In this document: positions 35,006 to 45,684 of the stretch, piece after piece
How the letters are laid out: each line of letters begins with the position of its first letter
Position numbering within the stretch: the first letter of the stretch is position 1
DNA from: Dyella sp. C9
Lineage (GTDB): Bacteria; Pseudomonadota; Gammaproteobacteria; Xanthomonadales; Rhodanobacteraceae
Direction of reading: 5' to 3'
DNA length: 64,000 nucleotides
Assembly (NCBI RefSeq): GCF_003332825.1
Contig: NZ_QIRF01000002.1
Span: forward strand, 372,001-436,000
Notes under the pieces: generated by a model
Databases searched by the model: none
The model's input: the letters and a program-made list of their open reading frames with translations, nothing else
Told to the model about the DNA's origin: nothing
Made by a program: the position numbers and the translations under genes

Positions 35006-35753
35006 TGCTTGGCTCCTCCGTTGCCTGCGGGGCTGGTGCCCTTGTCGCCCGCGGCTGCCGTGGCTGCCGGCGCCGTCTTGTCCGCCGGCGGGGTCACTGC
35101 AGCCGGATGGGCGGCCGAGCCAGCGGCTGCCGGCGCCACGACGGGTGCTGGCGCGCTGGAAGGAACAAGCGGCTTGCTGTCGTCATCCGAACCGTCGCCG
35201 TTCTCATCCGACTTAGGTCGGCTCAAGGCCACATCGAGGCCAAACGAGTACGGCAGGCGGCTGTCCCCGTGGGTGTTCTCGGTCTTGCGCAGGTCGGCAT
35301 GCCCCATCCACGGCGAGGCTTCGATGTTGCGCATGTACTCGGCCACGCTCGCATTGGACTGGGCAACGCCCTCGAGGGTCATGGAGTCGCCGCTCTGCTT
35401 GAGGCCACCCAGACGCGCGCTGGCCGGAATGGTCTTCACCAGCTCGTCGAACAGGTGGACCATCTGCGAGCGATTGGCCTGCAGCTGCTCGATGATCTGC
35501 TTGCGCGCCAGCAGGCGGCTGCGGACGTTCTCCAGATCCTTGATCTTGGCGATGCGTTCGTCGAGCTGCTTGATCTCGCCCTGCAGATACGCGTTGCGGC
35601 CGTTCTGGTTGTCGATGCGCTCATCCATCCAGAAGGCCCACACGATCAACACCAGCACGGCCGCCGCGAACGACGCACCGAGCTGCATGAAGAACTCGCG
35701 TTCGCGCTGCTTGCGGCGCTCGGCGCGCCAGGGAAGTAGGTTGATGTGTGCCA

Positions 35754-35754
<1 letters not shown>
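35002..35754 (-). CDS. pilN: Type IV pilus assembly protein PilN
   Basis: The protein starts with the diagnostic MAHINLLPWR motif, whose conserved part docks into cytoplasmic PilM. One helix (about residues 22-42), a coiled coil (about 47-90) and a ferredoxin-like domain (about 95-185) follow. At 250 residues it is longer than P. aeruginosa PilN (about 198) because of an Ala/Pro/Asp-rich C-terminal tail. It overlaps pilM by one base (TGATG) and pilO by four. Confidence 0.93.
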
Positions 35755-36897
<1,143 letters not shown>

Positions 36898-36963
36898 CGG
36901 CCTACGAGTCTTTTCTCGACACTTTCGCGTGACGCCATCCACAGGTTGAGCCAATGTGTCGGG

Positions 36964-37023
36964 TGGCCTGTTTTTTGCTGAGACGCACTCGGTTCATGCC
37001 GGGGATACTGCTACATCTATACT
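36964..37023 (+). promoter_or_regulatory. Candidate promoters of the PBP1A gene
   Basis: TGGCCTG-TTTT-TTGCT (36964-36979) fits the sigma-54 consensus TGGCNNG-N4-TTGCW, with GG at 36965-36966 and GC at 36977-36978 exactly ten bases apart. Further down, TATACT (37018-37023) could be a sigma-70 -10 element, but no good -35 lies at the right distance. Which is used, if either, is unknown. Confidence 0.35.
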
Positions 37024-37062
37024 CTGTGTTGTTTTGACTTACGTCTCGCAAACACCCAAACC

Positions 37063-39594
37063 ATGCAAATTCTTAAGCGGTTGCTGCGCTGGATCCTGGT
37101 CCTGGCCTTCACGGGTTTGCTGTTGGGCGTCGCTGCGGTCGGCGTGGCCTACTGGCTGATCTCCCCCCGCCTGCCCTCGGTCGCCGTGCTGAAGGACTAT
37201 CACATGCAGGTGCCGCTGCGGGTGCTCTCCGCGGATGGCAAGCTGATCGCAAGCTTTGGTGAGACGCGGCGCATCCCGGTCGCCATCGGCCAGGTTCCGG
37301 ACCGCCTGAAGCACGCCGTGCTCGCGGCGGAGGATGCCAGCTTCTACAAGCACCCTGGCGTGGACTGGCACGGCATTGCCCGCGCCGGCTGGCACGTGAT
37401 TGTCTCGGGCGGCGACAAGGGCCCGGGCGGCTCCACCATCACCCAGCAGGTGGCCCGCAACTTCTTCCTGAGCCCCGAGAAGCTCTATTCGCGCAAGCTG
37501 ACTGAGATCTTCATCGCCCTGCGCATGGAGAGCGAGCTGACCAAGGACCAGATCCTGGAGCTCTACCTCAACAAGATGTTCCTGGGCCACCGTTCCTATG
37601 GCGTAGCCGCCGCCGCCTCGTACTACTACGGCAAGACACTGGACCAGCTGAGCGTGGCCGAATGCGCCACCATCGCCTCAACCTTCCAGCTGCCCTCGGT
37701 GGTGAACCCGCTCAACAACCCCCGCCGCATGCTGGCCCGCCGCAACTGGGTGCTGGGGCAGATGCTGGAGAACCACTACATCACCCAGGCCGAGTACGAC
37801 CAGGCCATCGCCGAGCCCAACAACGCCTCACCGCATGAACCGGCGATCGAGGTGGACGCGCCGTACCTGGCCGAAATGGTCCGCCTGCAGGTGCTCGACC
37901 GCCTGGGCAACGACGCCCTCACCGAGGGCTACGTGGTCAAGACCACGCTGCAGAGCGATCGTCAGCAGGCGGCCGTGGAGTCCGTGCGGTCCGGCCTGAT
38001 CGACTACGACCACCGCCACGGTTGGCGCGGCCCCGAGGCCCACCAGGAGCTGGCCGCCGACGCCGGCACCGACGACCTCGAACGCGCCCTGGCCGGCTAT
38101 ACGGATATTTCGGGCATGCAGCCGGGCATCGTCACCGACGTCTCCAACGGCGAGGCCAGCATCTACCTGGCCAGCCGGGAACAGGTGAAGCTGGGACTGG
38201 ATGCCATGAGCTGGGCCCGCCCCCGCAACGACGATACGCGGGTCGGCCCCGCCCCCAAGAGCGTGGCCAGCGTGCTCAAGCGCGGTGACATCGTGCGCGT
38301 GGCACGAGATGAAAAGGGCCAGTGGCAGCTCACCCAGATCCCGGCGGCACAGGCGGCGCTAACTTCGATCAACCCGGAGGACGGTTCGCTGCAGGCCCTG
38401 GTCGGCGGCTTCAACTTCCTGCGCAGCAAGTTCAACCGCGCGGTGATGGCGGCCCGCCAGCCGGGCTCGAGCTTCAAGCCCTTCATCTACTCGGCGGCCT
38501 TCGAGCGCGGCTTCACCCCGGCCTCCATCGTCAATGACGCGCCGCTCGCCCTGCCCGATCCGTCACGTCCGGGTGGCCTGTGGACGCCGTCCAACGACGA
38601 CGACAAGTTCGATGGCCCGATCCGCCTGCGCGAGGCGCTGGTGCAATCCAAGAACCTGGTCTCGGTGCGTCTGCTGGACGCGATCGGCGTGCGCTACGCG
38701 CGCGACTACGTGACCCGCTTCGGCTTCAGCCTCGATTCGCTGCCCAACAACCTGTCGATGGCCCTGGGCACGGCCTCGGTGTCGCCCATGAGCATGGCCC
38801 GCGGCTATGCGGTGTTCGCCAACGGCGGCTACCTGGTGACCCCGTACTTCATCAGCGAGATCGATGACCGCGACGGCAAGCCGGTCTACGTGGCGAATCC
38901 GGCCCGCGCCTGCCGCACCTGCGCCGAACGACTGCTCGACACCCGCCCGCCGGGTCCGCCGCCGGCCGCCAGCGCGGCCGCCCCGGCCAACTCGGTGGCG
39001 ACCGCAAGCAGCAGCTCGCCGTCGATATCGGGCAGCGTGGCCGGCGTCGGCGACGCCGTGCTCCCGGCCGATGCCCATGGCGACGGCACCCACGTCCCCG
39101 TGCTGGCACCGCAGGTGATCGACGTACGCAACGACTACCTGATTACCTCGCTGATGCAGGACGTGATCAAGCGCGGCACCGGTTCGGCCGCGATGGCCCT
39201 GGGCCGTGACGACCTGGCCGGCAAGACCGGCTCCACCAACGACCACCGCGACGCCTGGTTCGCCGGCTTCAACGGCAGCCTGGTCACCACCGTATGGGTG
39301 GGCTTCGACGACTTCAGCTCGCTGGGCAAGGGCGAATTCGGCGCCAAGGCGGCGCTGCCGATCTGGATGTCCTACATGGGCTCGGTCCTGAAGGACCAGC
39401 CTTCCTCGCTCTTGCCGATGCCGCCCGGTATCACTACGGTACAGATCGACCGGTCCAGCGGACTGCCCGCCGGGGATGGCGATCCGAACGGCATGCCCGA
39501 GATTTTCAAGGTGGAGGACGTGGACCGGTTGCGCAACCAGGCCAACCAGCAGCAGGAGGACCAGGATCAGCAGCACGCCTACGACATCTTTTAG
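37063..39594 (+). CDS. mrcA: Penicillin-binding protein 1A (bifunctional class A PBP)
   Basis: The 843-residue protein has one N-terminal helix (about 9-33), a GT51 glycosyltransferase domain (about 55-235) with EDASFYKHPGVDWHG, GGSTITQQVARNFFLS and the RKLTEIFIALRMES motif, an OB-like insert (about 300-420), and a transpeptidase domain (about 430-760). Transpeptidase motifs are S-S-F-K, S-K-N and K-T-G-S. It polymerises and crosslinks peptidoglycan in the periplasm. A divergent pilM-ponA arrangement is common in gammaproteobacteria. An Ala/Pro/Ser-rich insert near residues 630-680 and the Q/D-rich C-terminal tail are low-complexity extensions. Confidence 0.95.
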   Translation: MQILKRLLRWILVLAFTGLLLGVAAVGVAYWLISPRLPSVAVLKDYHMQVPLRVLSADGKLIASFGETRRIPVAIGQVPDRLKHAVLAAEDASFYKHPGVDWHGIARAGWHVIVSGGDKGPGGSTITQQVARNFFLSPEKLYSRKLTEIFIALRMESELTKDQILELYLNKMFLGHRSYGVAAAASYYYGKTLDQLSVAECATIASTFQLPSVVNPLNNPRRMLARRNWVLGQMLENHYITQAEYDQAIAEPNNASPHEPAIEVDAPYLAEMVRLQVLDRLGNDALTEGYVVKTTLQSDRQQAAVESVRSGLIDYDHRHGWRGPEAHQELAADAGTDDLERALAGYTDISGMQPGIVTDVSNGEASIYLASREQVKLGLDAMSWARPRNDDTRVGPAPKSVASVLKRGDIVRVARDEKGQWQLTQIPAAQAALTSINPEDGSLQALVGGFNFLRSKFNRAVMAARQPGSSFKPFIYSAAFERGFTPASIVNDAPLALPDPSRPGGLWTPSNDDDKFDGPIRLREALVQSKNLVSVRLLDAIGVRYARDYVTRFGFSLDSLPNNLSMALGTASVSPMSMARGYAVFANGGYLVTPYFISEIDDRDGKPVYVANPARACRTCAERLLDTRPPGPPPAASAAAPANSVATASSSSPSISGSVAGVGDAVLPADAHGDGTHVPVLAPQVIDVRNDYLITSLMQDVIKRGTGSAAMALGRDDLAGKTGSTNDHRDAWFAGFNGSLVTTVWVGFDDFSSLGKGEFGAKAALPIWMSYMGSVLKDQPSSLLPMPPGITTVQIDRSSGLPAGDGDPNGMPEIFKVEDVDRLRNQANQQQEDQDQQHAYDIF

Positions 39595-39673
39595 TCGCCG
39601 GCAGAGCGGGTCCCCAGCCGCGATGCCGCCCGCGCCCGCCATCACGGGCGCCAGATTGCCGGAGGAATGAGGC

Positions 39674-40348
39674 ATGGCACGAGGTCAGCACCACCGCATC
39701 CACGCGCAGGATCGCCTTCAGCGCAATCGTCTGCGCGTCGCCCAGGAGGCGGCGCGCCTGATGAGCGAACACGGCATCCGCGATTTCCACCACGCCAAGA
39801 TCAAGGCCGCCGAACGGCTCGGCATCCTCGACGCGCAGGCCCTGCCGCGCAACAACGAGATCGAAGACGCCCTGCGGGAACACCAGCGCATCTTCCACGC
39901 CGACTCCCAGCCGCAACTGCTGCAGGCGCGCCGCGAGGCCGCCGTGGAGGCCATGCGCTTCCTCGATCGCTTCGAGCCGCGACTGGTCGGTGCCGTGCTG
40001 GAAGGCACCGCTGATGCCCATTCGGCGGTCTGCCTGCACGTGTTCAGCGACACCCCGGAAAGCGTCGTGCTGTTCCTGCAGGAGCGCGGCGTGCCGCTCA
40101 CCCAGCAAACGCGCCGCCTGCGCACCACGCGTGACGAGCAGGCGGAATACCCGGTGCTGCTGTTCGCGGCGGACGGCCTGCCCTTCGACATCACCGTGAT
40201 GCCGCGCGACGCGCTCAAGCAACCACCACTGGACCGCATCGACGAAAAGCCCATGCGTCGCGCCTCGCTCGCCGCCGTGGAGGAATTGCTCGCCACGGCC
40301 GACAACGACGACGAGTTCGAGCGGATGCTGTCGTCGGCACTGCGCTGA
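39674..40348 (+). CDS. Conserved-looking protein of unknown function
   Basis: The 224-residue, charged, soluble protein has an N-terminal helical region (about 1-65: RLRVAQEAARLMSEHGIRDF), a central alpha/beta part with RLVGAVLEGTADAHSAVCLH (about 103-122) and VLLFAADGLPFDITVMPRD (about 158-176), and a helical C-terminus. The central pattern G-x-x-x-G-T-A-D-x-H-S-x-x-x-x-x-V-F recalls minimal nucleotidyltransferases, but the acidic metal ligands are not clearly placed, so I do not assign a function. Codon use and the terminator behind it support a real gene. A signal peptide or membrane segment is not seen. Confidence 0.7.
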   Translation: MARGQHHRIHAQDRLQRNRLRVAQEAARLMSEHGIRDFHHAKIKAAERLGILDAQALPRNNEIEDALREHQRIFHADSQPQLLQARREAAVEAMRFLDRFEPRLVGAVLEGTADAHSAVCLHVFSDTPESVVLFLQERGVPLTQQTRRLRTTRDEQAEYPVLLFAADGLPFDITVMPRDALKQPPLDRIDEKPMRRASLAAVEELLATADNDDEFERMLSSALR

Positions 40349-40357
40349 GAACGGGAT

Positions 40358-40374
40358 CGCGCACCCTGTGCGCG
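40358..40374. repeat. Single REP-like palindrome
   Basis: GCGCAC (40359-40364) and GTGCGC (40368-40373) around CCT match the inner half of the REP units seen elsewhere in the window (GCGCACCCTGTGCGCGA). No paired inverted copy is adjacent. Confidence 0.4.
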
Positions 40375-40399
40375 CCCCGCCCCGACCATCGCACCACAA

Positions 40400-40430
40400 A
40401 AAAAAGCCCCGGCAAAACCGGGGCTTTTCT
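40400..40430. terminator. Bidirectional terminator between convergent genes
   Basis: AAAAGCCCCGG (40402-40412) pairs with CCGGGGCTTTT (40418-40428) around CAAAA. The flanking A-run on the left and T-run on the right let it serve both the unknown gene (plus) and citrate synthase (minus). Confidence 0.92.
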
Positions 40431-40452
40431 GTTCATGCGGTCAACGCATCGA

Positions 40453-41748
40453 TCAACGCTTGTCGGTCGGCACGTAGTCGCGCACGTTGGCGCCGGTGTA
40501 GATCTGGCGCGGACGGCCGATGCGCGCACCCGGGGTTTCGTGCTGCTCGATCCAGTGGGCGATCCAGCCGGCGGTACGGGCAATGGCGAACATCACGGTG
40601 AACATCTCGGTCGGGATGTTCAGCGCCTTGTAGATGATGCCCGAGTAGAAGTCGACGTTCGGGTACAGCTTGCGCTCGACGAAGTAGTCGTCCTTCAGCG
40701 CCGCCTCTTCCAGCTTCATCGCCACGTCGAGCAGCGGGTCGTTGATGCCCAGCTCGTTGAGGACCTTGTGGGTCATCTCGCGGATGATCTTCGCGCGCGG
40801 GTCGAAGTTCTTGTACACGCGATGGCCGAAGCCCATCAGGCGGAAGTTGTCGTTCTTGTCCTTCGCGCGCTTGACCGCGGTCTCGACCTTGTCGGCCGTA
40901 CCGATCTCTTCGAGCATCTTCAGCACGGCTTCGTTGGCGCCGCCGTGTGCCGGACCCCACAGCGCGGTGATGCCCGCGGCGATCGAGGCGTACGGGTTGG
41001 CACCGGTCGAGCCCACCAGGCGCACCGTCGAGGTGGAGGCGTTCTGCTCGTGGTCGGCATGCAGGATGAACAGCAGGTCCAGTGCCTTGGCGGCCACCGG
41101 GCTCAGCTCCAGCGGCTCGCTCGGCACTTCGAACATCATGTGCAGGAAGCGATCCACGTACTCGAGGTTGTTGCGCGGATAGCGGAACGGCCAGCCGATC
41201 GAGTAGCGGTAGCAGGCAGCGGCGATGGTCGGCATCTTGGCGATCAGGCGGATCGCGGCCAGCTTGCGGTCTTCGGCGTTATCGACGTCGATGTCGTCGT
41301 GGTAGAAGGCCGACAGCGAGGCCACCGAGGCGGCCAGCATGGCCATCGGGTGCGCGTCGTGGTGGAAGCCCTTGAAGAAGTCCTTCAGGGACTCGTGCAT
41401 CATCGTGTGATGCGTGATGTTGTCTTCGAACGTCGCGAACTGGTCCTTGGTCGGCAGTTCGCCGTTGAGCAGCAGGTACGCCGTTTCAAGGAAGCTGGAC
41501 TTCTCGGCCAGCTGTTCGATCGGGTAGCCGCGGTACAGCAGGACGCCCTGGTCACCGTCGATGTAGGTGATGGCGCTCTTGGTGCTGGCCGTGCTGCCGT
41601 AACCCGGGTCGTAGGTGAAGTGGCCCGTGTCCTTGTACAGCGTGCCGATGTCGATGCATGCGGGACCGAGGGTGCCGCTGAGCAGGGGAAGCTCGCTGCT
41701 GCGGTTGGTCGACTCATCCACCAACTTGACGATCTTGGAATCGGACAC
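40453..41748 (-). CDS. gltA: Citrate synthase (type II)
   Basis: The 431-residue protein is a standard hexameric type II citrate synthase. Catalytic residues sit in [30 protein letters not shown] and NVDFYSGI, all intact. The enzyme condenses oxaloacetate with acetyl-CoA to open the TCA cycle. The start is GTG at 41748, supported by a perfect AAGGAGG seven bases upstream. It is single-gene by position, ended by the bidirectional terminator. Confidence 0.97.
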   Translation of the reverse strand: MSDSKIVKLVDESTNRSSELPLLSGTLGPACIDIGTLYKDTGHFTYDPGYGSTASTKSAITYIDGDQGVLLYRGYPIEQLAEKSSFLETAYLLLNGELPTKDQFATFEDNITHHTMMHESLKDFFKGFHHDAHPMAMLAASVASLSAFYHDDIDVDNAEDRKLAAIRLIAKMPTIAAACYRYSIGWPFRYPRNNLEYVDRFLHMMFEVPSEPLELSPVAAKALDLLFILHADHEQNASTSTVRLVGSTGANPYASIAAGITALWGPAHGGANEAVLKMLEEIGTADKVETAVKRAKDKNDNFRLMGFGHRVYKNFDPRAKIIREMTHKVLNELGINDPLLDVAMKLEEAALKDDYFVERKLYPNVDFYSGIIYKALNIPTEMFTVMFAIARTAGWIAHWIEQHETPGARIGRPRQIYTGANVRDYVPTDKR

Positions 41749-42001
41749 GGAAAACCTCCTTCACGAAATGTCTTCGCCAGCGTTCCGCGTTTCGCGATGG
41801 CCGGCGAGGTAGGGTTGATGTCGCGTGGGGGGACTGCTGCGACACCTCGCCGCCCATTATCACATATCGACCCGTCAACATGCCCTAGCGGATGGTCGGA
41901 TGGCGCGCGCAAAAAAACACGGGGCGAGCCTGGGCCCGCCCCGTACGATATGCATGCGGACGCCACGTGGCCGTGGCGTCGGCGCAGGCTTGTCCGCGCG
42001 A
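41749..42001 (-). other. Upstream region of gltA
   Basis: The 253 bases contain the rpmE2 terminator at 41911-41944 and, nearer gltA, the space for its promoter. No gene is visible, and I could not pick a convincing -35/-10 pair. Confidence 0.35.
41911..41944 (-). terminator. Intrinsic terminator after rpmE2
   Basis: Positions 41919-41930 pair with 41933-41944 (twelve pairs, one mismatch, two-base loop). On the minus strand the stem is followed, after GT, by seven T residues (A 41911-41917). Confidence 0.85.
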
Positions 42002-42247
42002 TTACTTCTGCGCGTAGCGCTTGCGGAACTTGTCCACGCGGCCGCCGGTATCAAGCGTCTTCTGCTTGCCGGTGTAGAACGGATGGGAATGGCTGGAGAT
42101 ATCCACCTTGATCAGCGGGTACTCGTTGCCGTCTTCCCACTTGACGGTTTCCTTGGTGGCGATCGTCGAACGCGTCAGGAACGCGAAGTCGGACGACAGG
42201 TCCTGGAACACCACCGGGCGATAATTCGGATGGATATCGGGCTTCAT
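42002..42247 (-). CDS. rpmE2: 50S ribosomal protein L31 type B
   Basis: The 81-residue protein matches L31 throughout ([38 protein letters not shown]). It lacks the CXXC zinc pair of type A L31 and has the longer type B length, so it is the zinc-independent paralogue. In many bacteria type B replaces type A during zinc limitation under Zur control; no clear Zur box was seen in the upstream 107 bases, so the paralogue may be the main one here. Confidence 0.95.
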   Translation of the reverse strand: MKPDIHPNYRPVVFQDLSSDFAFLTRSTIATKETVKWEDGNEYPLIKVDISSHSHPFYTGKQKTLDTGGRVDKFRKRYAQK

Positions 42248-42280
42248 GACTGACTCAAAGCGGTGGGTGAAAAGAGCGGC

Positions 42281-42310
42281 ATTTTAACTACAGATCGGAG
42301 CCTTTGGCAA
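42281..42310 (-). promoter_or_regulatory. Predicted promoter of rpmE2
   Basis: Reading leftward: TTGCCA (42310-42305), an 18-base spacer, TAAAAT (42286-42281). It lies 34 bases before the ATG. Confidence 0.5.
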
Positions 42311-42354
42311 GTCGGTCAGTCACTTGGACTTTCCGGGCCGTTCCGAAGGCCCTT

Positions 42355-43281
42355 TCAGGCCCCCAGCGCTCGCCGCACCATGGCTCCGAAACGGGCCTGA
42401 TCCACAGCCATCACGATGCGCGCATTGGCCGGCTTGCCATGGCGATCCGTCCAGTCCACCACGGTGGCGCCACGCGTAAGGCGGCCATCCATTTCCACGG
42501 CGACATGACGCTCTTCCATGCGCGTGACGATGCCTGGATCGATCGCCACCGCCATCGCCAATGCATCGGCGGCAATCACGCCGTGGCGGCCGCGCTTGGC
42601 GTTGAATGCGCGCGCGGTGCCGAACACCTGGTCGAAGAACGTCGCACGCTGGTCGCCCGCGGCGATCCAGCGGTTGAATTCCTCGTCATCGAAGGCATGC
42701 CGCAACACCACTTCCCAGTCGACCAGGTCGAACGAAGGGAATGCCTCGAACACCACGTGCGCCGCTTCCGGATCGAAGCCGATGTTGAATTCGGCGGGAA
42801 TCTTGCCGGTATTGCCCAGTCCGGTGACCGCACCGCCCATGATCACCAGGCGCTTCACCCGCTGCGGCAGCGAAGGATCCAGCCGCACGGCCAGCGCCAG
42901 GTTGGTCAGCGGCCCGAGCGCGACCAGGGTGAGGCCAGGATGCTCGCGGGTAAGGCGAAGGATGGCGTGCACCGCATGCTCGTCCTGCGCCACTGCCTTG
43001 GGCTCGGGGTAACCCACGTCGCCCAGGCCGTCGGCACCGTGCACGTGCACGGCGTCTTCCTCCGGCAAGCGCACCAGCGGCGTCGGGCAACCGGGGTATA
43101 CCGGCGTGGCCACCCCCACCAGATCGACCAGCGTGCGCGCGTTGCGCACGGTGTGCGCCAGGCCCACGTTGCCGGCCGCAATGGTGAGGCCGGTGACATC
43201 GGCGTGCGCGTGCGCCATCAGGATGGCGAGCGCATCGTCTACACCCGGGTCGGTATCGATCAGCAGCTGGGGAGTGCTCAT
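42355..43281 (-). CDS. Inosine-uridine preferring nucleoside hydrolase family protein
   Basis: The 308-residue enzyme begins with LLIDTDPGVDDALAI, the calcium-binding aspartate cluster (D-T-D-P-G-x-D-D) of IUNH proteins, and keeps the ADGLGDVG (H-x-x-D-G-L-G) segment and a C-terminal D near T-V-V-D-W. The family hydrolyses the N-glycosidic bond of ribonucleosides for base salvage. Purine or pyrimidine preference cannot be told from sequence alone. It is probably transcribed alone; its stop is 108 bases before rpmE2. Confidence 0.92.
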   Translation of the reverse strand: MSTPQLLIDTDPGVDDALAILMAHAHADVTGLTIAAGNVGLAHTVRNARTLVDLVGVATPVYPGCPTPLVRLPEEDAVHVHGADGLGDVGYPEPKAVAQDEHAVHAILRLTREHPGLTLVALGPLTNLALAVRLDPSLPQRVKRLVIMGGAVTGLGNTGKIPAEFNIGFDPEAAHVVFEAFPSFDLVDWEVVLRHAFDDEEFNRWIAAGDQRATFFDQVFGTARAFNAKRGRHGVIAADALAMAVAIDPGIVTRMEERHVAVEMDGRLTRGATVVDWTDRHGKPANARIVMAVDQARFGAMVRRALGA

Positions 43282-43380
43282 GGCATGTCGTCGTCGTGTC
43301 TGAACCGGTTAGCTTAGAAGTTTGTGCGGTGCAGGCATACCCCTTGAATGGGGATTGGCCCCAGCACCGAGCCTCATGCA

Positions 43381-43440
43381 GGAGCGCACCCCGTGCGCGA
43401 CAGCTCCCCGCCTCGGTCGCGAGAGCGCAAGGTGCACTCC
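43381..43440. repeat. REP-like inverted pair
   Basis: GGAGCGCACCCCGTGCGCGA (43381-43400) is followed 16 bases later by a diverged inverted copy (43417-43440). Both are relatives of the elements at 11058-11101 and 18764-18825. They fill part of the gap between recG's 3' end and the nucleoside hydrolase promoter. Confidence 0.55.
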
Positions 43441-43486
43441 CGCATTGACGAAAGCCGGCGCCAACACCCTCGCAAGCGTCCGGTTT

Positions 43487-45604
43487 TCAGGCGTGCACGA
43501 ACCGCGCCGCGCCGCCGATCCACCGCGTGATCAAACGCTCCGCTGCCTGCGGGTGTCGGGCCAGCAGGTGCGCACCCACCTCCTGCACGGCCGGCAGCAG
43601 ATGCGCGTCGCGTGCGAGATCGGCGATGCGGAAACTGAGCTGGCCGGTCTGGCGCGTGCCCAGCACCTCGCCGGGGCCACGCAGCTCCAGGTCTTTCTCG
43701 GCAATGCGGAAGCCGTCATTGGTCTCGCGCATCACCTGCAGGCGCTCGCGCGCCAGCTGTCCCAGCGGCGGCTGGTACAGCAGCACGCAATTGGAAGCGA
43801 TCGCGCCGCGCCCTACCCGCCCGCGCAACTGGTGCAACTGGGCCAGGCCGAGGCGCTCGCTGTTCTCGATGACCATCAGGCTGGCATTGGGCACGTCCAC
43901 ACCCACCTCGATCACCGTAGTGGCCACCAGCACGGACAGCTCACCCGCCTTGAAGGCGCCCATCACCGCCTGCTTTTCCTTGGGCTTCATGCGTCCATGG
44001 ATAAGGCCGATGCGACAGTCGGCGAGCGCCGCGGACAGCTCGGCGTGGGCGACCTCGGCCGCCTGCGCACGCAACTGTTCGGATTCCTCGATCAAGGTAC
44101 ACACCCAGTAAGCCTGGCGCCCCTCGAGGCAGGCGGCGTGGATGCGCTCGATCACGTCGAAGCGCCGTGCATTGGAGATGGCAATGGTCTGCACCGGCGT
44201 GCGCCCCGGCGGCAGTTCGTCGATGGCCGAGACATCGAGGTCGGCGTAGGCGCTCATCGCCAGCGTGCGCGGAATCGGCGTGGCGGTGAGTACCAGCTGG
44301 TGCGGCACCAGCCCGCTCTCGTGATCGGCGCCCTTGTCGCGCAGGGAGAGGCGCTGCTGCACGCCGAAGCGGTGCTGCTCGTCGACGATCACCAGGCCCA
44401 GCTGCGCGAATGCCACGCCTTCCTGCATCAACGCATGCGTGCCGATCACCACCTGCGCGCCAGCCGCCACGCGCGCCAGGGCCTGCTGCCTGGCCTTGCC
44501 GGTGACCTTGCCGGCCAGCCACACCACTTCCAGGCCCAGCGGGGTCAGCCAATGACGGAAGTGGTTGAGGTGCTGCTCGGCCAGCAGCTCGGTCGGCGCC
44601 ATCAGCGCCACCTGGTAACCGGACTCCACCGCCGCCAGCGCCGCCAGCGCCGCCACGATGGTCTTGCCGCTGCCGACGTCGCCCTGCACCAGCCGCAGCA
44701 TCGGCTGCGGCTGCGCGATGTCGCCGGCGATCTCCACGCTGACACGCTGCTGAGCACCGGTGAGGCCGAACGGCAGGCTACCCAGCAGGCGTTTGCGGAA
44801 CTCCCCATTGCCACCCAGGCGCGGCGCATGGCGGCGGCGCACGGCCTCGCGCATGCGCTTGAGGCTCAGGTGCTGGGTGAGCAGTTCCTCGAAGGCCAAG
44901 CGTTGCTGCGATGGATGGCGGCCGGTGGTGAGCTGGCCAAGATGGGCATCCGGCGGCGGACGGTGCACGTACAGCAAGGCCTCGCGCAGCGAGGTCAGGC
45001 CGTGCGCCTGGCACAGCTCCTGCGGGATCAGCTCCAGTTGCGCATCTGGCGGCAATAGCGCCAGCGCCTTGGCGATCACCCCCGCCAGGCGCTTTTGCCC
45101 CAGCCCCTCGGTGGTCGGATAGACCGGGGTGAGCAGCTCGTCCACCGTAACCGGCTCGTCGCCGCTCAGTCGCTGGTACTGGGGGTGCACCATCTCCAGC
45201 CCCTGCGCGCCCTGCCGCACCTCGCCGTAGCACAGCAGGCGCGCGCCCGGCTGCAGCTGTTCCGACTGCGCCCGGTGGAAATGGAAGAAGCGCAGCATCA
45301 GGGTTTGATGCGAGTCGTCGCCGATGGCGACCTTGAGCTGTGGCCGGTAGCGAAAGCCGCGTTCGACCGCCTCGATCACGCCCTCGACTTGGGCCCGCTC
45401 CCCTGGCCGCAGGTCAGCGATGGCGGTAACGCGGGTCTTGTCTTCGTAGCGCAGCGGCAGATGGAACCACAGGTCCTGCACGCGCTCCAGGCCCAGCCGC
45501 CCCAGGGCCTCGGCCAGCGCCGGGCCGACACCGGGCAGCGCCGATACCGGCGTCGCGCCAGGATCGGTCATTACGGTTGCGGGGCGTACGCTGGAGGGCG
45601 GCAT
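43487..45604 (-). CDS. recG: ATP-dependent DNA helicase RecG
   Basis: The 705 residues include the N-terminal wedge (OB) domain (about residues 60-160), and helicase lobes with Walker A GDVGSGKT, the DEQH box IVDEQHRFG, the T-A-T-P-I-P-R motif and the Q-x-x-G-R-V-G-R motif VI. RecG reverses stalled replication forks and migrates Holliday junctions. A Met 11 codons further in (45571) is an alternative start. It follows ridA on the same strand, as part of spoT-ridA-recG, a common gammaproteobacterial order. Confidence 0.96.
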   Translation of the reverse strand: MPPSSVRPATVMTDPGATPVSALPGVGPALAEALGRLGLERVQDLWFHLPLRYEDKTRVTAIADLRPGERAQVEGVIEAVERGFRYRPQLKVAIGDDSHQTLMLRFFHFHRAQSEQLQPGARLLCYGEVRQGAQGLEMVHPQYQRLSGDEPVTVDELLTPVYPTTEGLGQKRLAGVIAKALALLPPDAQLELIPQELCQAHGLTSLREALLYVHRPPPDAHLGQLTTGRHPSQQRLAFEELLTQHLSLKRMREAVRRRHAPRLGGNGEFRKRLLGSLPFGLTGAQQRVSVEIAGDIAQPQPMLRLVQGDVGSGKTIVAALAALAAVESGYQVALMAPTELLAEQHLNHFRHWLTPLGLEVVWLAGKVTGKARQQALARVAAGAQVVIGTHALMQEGVAFAQLGLVIVDEQHRFGVQQRLSLRDKGADHESGLVPHQLVLTATPIPRTLAMSAYADLDVSAIDELPPGRTPVQTIAISNARRFDVIERIHAACLEGRQAYWVCTLIEESEQLRAQAAEVAHAELSAALADCRIGLIHGRMKPKEKQAVMGAFKAGELSVLVATTVIEVGVDVPNASLMVIENSERLGLAQLHQLRGRVGRGAIASNCVLLYQPPLGQLARERLQVMRETNDGFRIAEKDLELRGPGEVLGTRQTGQLSFRIADLARDAHLLPAVQEVGAHLLARHPQAAERLITRWIGGAARFVHA

Positions 45605-45684
45605 CGCAGAAGCCTAACCGGGTGCCGGCTGGCCGCGCAGCCGGCGGTGGCCCGCAGGCTGTCGGCGCAGGGAAGAGCAATCGA

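Noticed and set aside
37018..37023. Strong sigma-70 promoter for the PBP1A gene
   Set aside because: TATACT is a fair -10, but no acceptable -35 lies at 16-18 bases, so only a candidate was kept.
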